A stretch of 64,000 bases of DNA from Corallium rubrum. Lineage: Eukaryota > Cnidaria > Anthozoa > Scleralcyonacea > Coralliidae. The notes beneath the pieces were generated by a model. It saw only the letters and a program-made list of their open reading frames with translations, searched no databases and was not told the origin of the DNA. Each line of letters opens with the position of its first letter. Position 1 is the stretch's first letter. The position numbers and the translations under genes are program-made. Below are positions 63,134 to 64,000 of this stretch, piece by piece. The DNA lies in the NCBI GenBank assembly GCA_964035015.1, contig OZ035997.1, positions 80,504,489-80,568,488 on the forward strand. The letters run 5' to 3'.

Positions 63134-64000
63134 CGTGCCAAAAGCAGCCATTAACTTCATAGGCTGTGTTAGTTTCTTCGTAATAACCATCCAGCAGATA
63201 ATTGCCAATACGTTTTTCACCAGCAGTGCGAGCATGTTGGATGTAGATGTCATTCTTCTCAGCCTTATACGAGAGCATTTTAGAGCCAAGATGGATTGCT
63301 TGTCTTTAGGACGATAACCGTGAGGAGGAATGATGGCAATGGTATTTTCTTGGAGATAATTCGTTCGAAACACGAGGTTGCATGCTGATGCAATCGTAAG
63401 ACATTTCTCGAACGGGTCGATATCTGTGACATCACGGAACAGTTCGCGGAACTCGAGGCAACAACGACGGAGAATATCGACATCGGAACGACAGTAAGTG
63501 AGGATTTCTTGTTGGAAGTCGAACACGTAGTTATTCTGTTTCAAATTGTTATGCCAACTCAGAAACTTTTCTTTCTCATCAGGACTCATTCCGTCAGGAT
63601 GGTAAAATGGACTCGGAGGTATGGGTCCAACATAGTTCTCATTTTCCTTTTTGTTGAAAAGGTGAGGGAAATAGCCTTTCGCGAGTTCATCGATACCAAA
63701 GGTTTTTGGAAAATCTGCGAGTCTCATCGGTATGAAGCTCAAAGAGTCGATGAATTTTATCTTGAACATCGGAACATTTAACGTAAGGATCTTGGCACCG
63801 CGCATGATGACTTCGGGAACTACACCGTTCTCGTGTAAGTATTGTTGAATGAAATACCCGTCGTAGCCTTGAAAATTGTGAGCCATTACGATACAGTTCG
63901 CATGTTCCTGTGTAAAGAGCCATTCGCAAAATTCATTTCTCGTGTTGTCTCCTTCGAATACCCATTCGTCACCGGCCTCGTTCTGAATCACGCACAAATT
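63134..64000 (-). pseudogene. pPolB, exonuclease domain, runs off the window
   Basis: The frame from the right edge shows proofreading motifs: NCIVMAHNFQGYDGYFIQQYL (ExoII) and YCRSDVDILRRCC (ExoIII). RLADFPKTFGI and KGYFPHLFN also fit Polinton polymerases. A shift near 63272 moves to the frame with IYIQHARTAGEKRIGNYLLDG and NTAYEVNGCFWHG, ending at a donor at 63134. The N-terminal part, including any terminal-protein-like region, lies beyond the window. Confidence 0.87.

Larger units (their letters stand above)
48870..64000. mobile_element. Polinton/Maverick (adintovirus-like) provirus, left part
   Basis: It contains the diagnostic set: retroviral-type integrase, protein-primed family B polymerase, packaging ATPase, adenain-like protease, double-jelly-roll major capsid and single-jelly-roll penton-like protein. 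The left limit is set at the end of the LINE fragment and is approximate, because no terminal inverted repeat partner is in the window. The polymerase runs past the right edge. Two foreign insertions are visible: a CACTA-like element at 50629-53297 and a LINE 3' piece near 62.7 kb. Confidence 0.92.

Overview
The window is eukaryotic, AT-rich and very poor in host genes. The mix of mobile families points to an early-branching metazoan, most likely an anthozoan cnidarian (coral or sea anemone): a helicase-encoding Academ-type DNA transposon with a DUF6589 transposase, tyrosine-recombinase (YR) retrotransposons, LINEs whose ORF2 begins with a 2A-like peptide, a Merlin transposon, tRNA-derived SINEs and a large Polinton/Maverick (adintovirus-like) provirus. 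The organism call is an inference from family content. No ribosomal RNA gene or functional tRNA gene was seen.

Layout. 1-5.7 kb: non-coding, with a diverged 1-kb tandem duplication, homopolymers and a GC-rich dispersed repeat. 5756-18599: one complete AcademH-like transposon with perfect 93-bp terminal inverted repeats (TIRs) and a 9-bp target-site duplication (TSD). It carries a multi-exon DUF6589 transposase (+) and a RecQ-like helicase (-), and a full-length LINE (10703-15309) has inserted into the transposase C-terminus. 18.9-24.3 kb: a 5'-truncated LINE, one end of a second Academ-like element, and a minus-strand YR retroelement (gag zinc knuckle, RT/RNase H, recombinase). 24.7-28.0 kb: small inverted-repeat elements and tandem repeats. 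28.3-33.6 kb: two decayed exons and a retroelement ORF fragment around a 3.3-kb tetranucleotide/octanucleotide array. 33.6-35.3 kb: two tRNA-SINE copies, two 93-bp TTAA elements and an 80-bp minisatellite with TTAGGG-like cores. 35278-44838: a Merlin transposase gene split by an 8.2-kb Ngaro/PAT-like YR retrotransposon (A1-ORFs-B1-A2-B2), itself split by a LINE; a hAT-like MITE with an 8-bp TSD sits in the same Merlin gene. 45.2-46.9 kb: an apparently intact two-exon DUF3987 P-loop gene. 47.5-48.9 kb: a LINE fragment split by a TTAA foldback element.

About 48.87 kb to the right edge, and beyond it, is a Polinton. Its left end is a promoter-like block of six TGACGTCA palindromes with ETS, E2F and YY1-like motifs. 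Plus-strand genes follow: GRF zinc-finger protein, Bcl-2-like protein, packaging ATPase (split by a CACTA-like element), a pX-like core protein and an unknown virion-type protein. A tight minus-strand cluster comes next: adenain protease, major capsid, penton-like minor capsid, chromodomain integrase and a small putative myristoylated protein. Then come three small plus-strand genes and a minus-strand, intron-containing, protein-primed family B DNA polymerase that runs off the window. Several Polinton genes share a TATA box about 68-76 bp upstream of the ATG. Capsid, protease and integrase frames are intact, whereas polymerase, ATPase and GRF genes are broken, so this copy is a decaying provirus.

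The main theme is nested insertion. Each layer can be dated relative to the others because junctions, TSDs and interrupted frames are visible.
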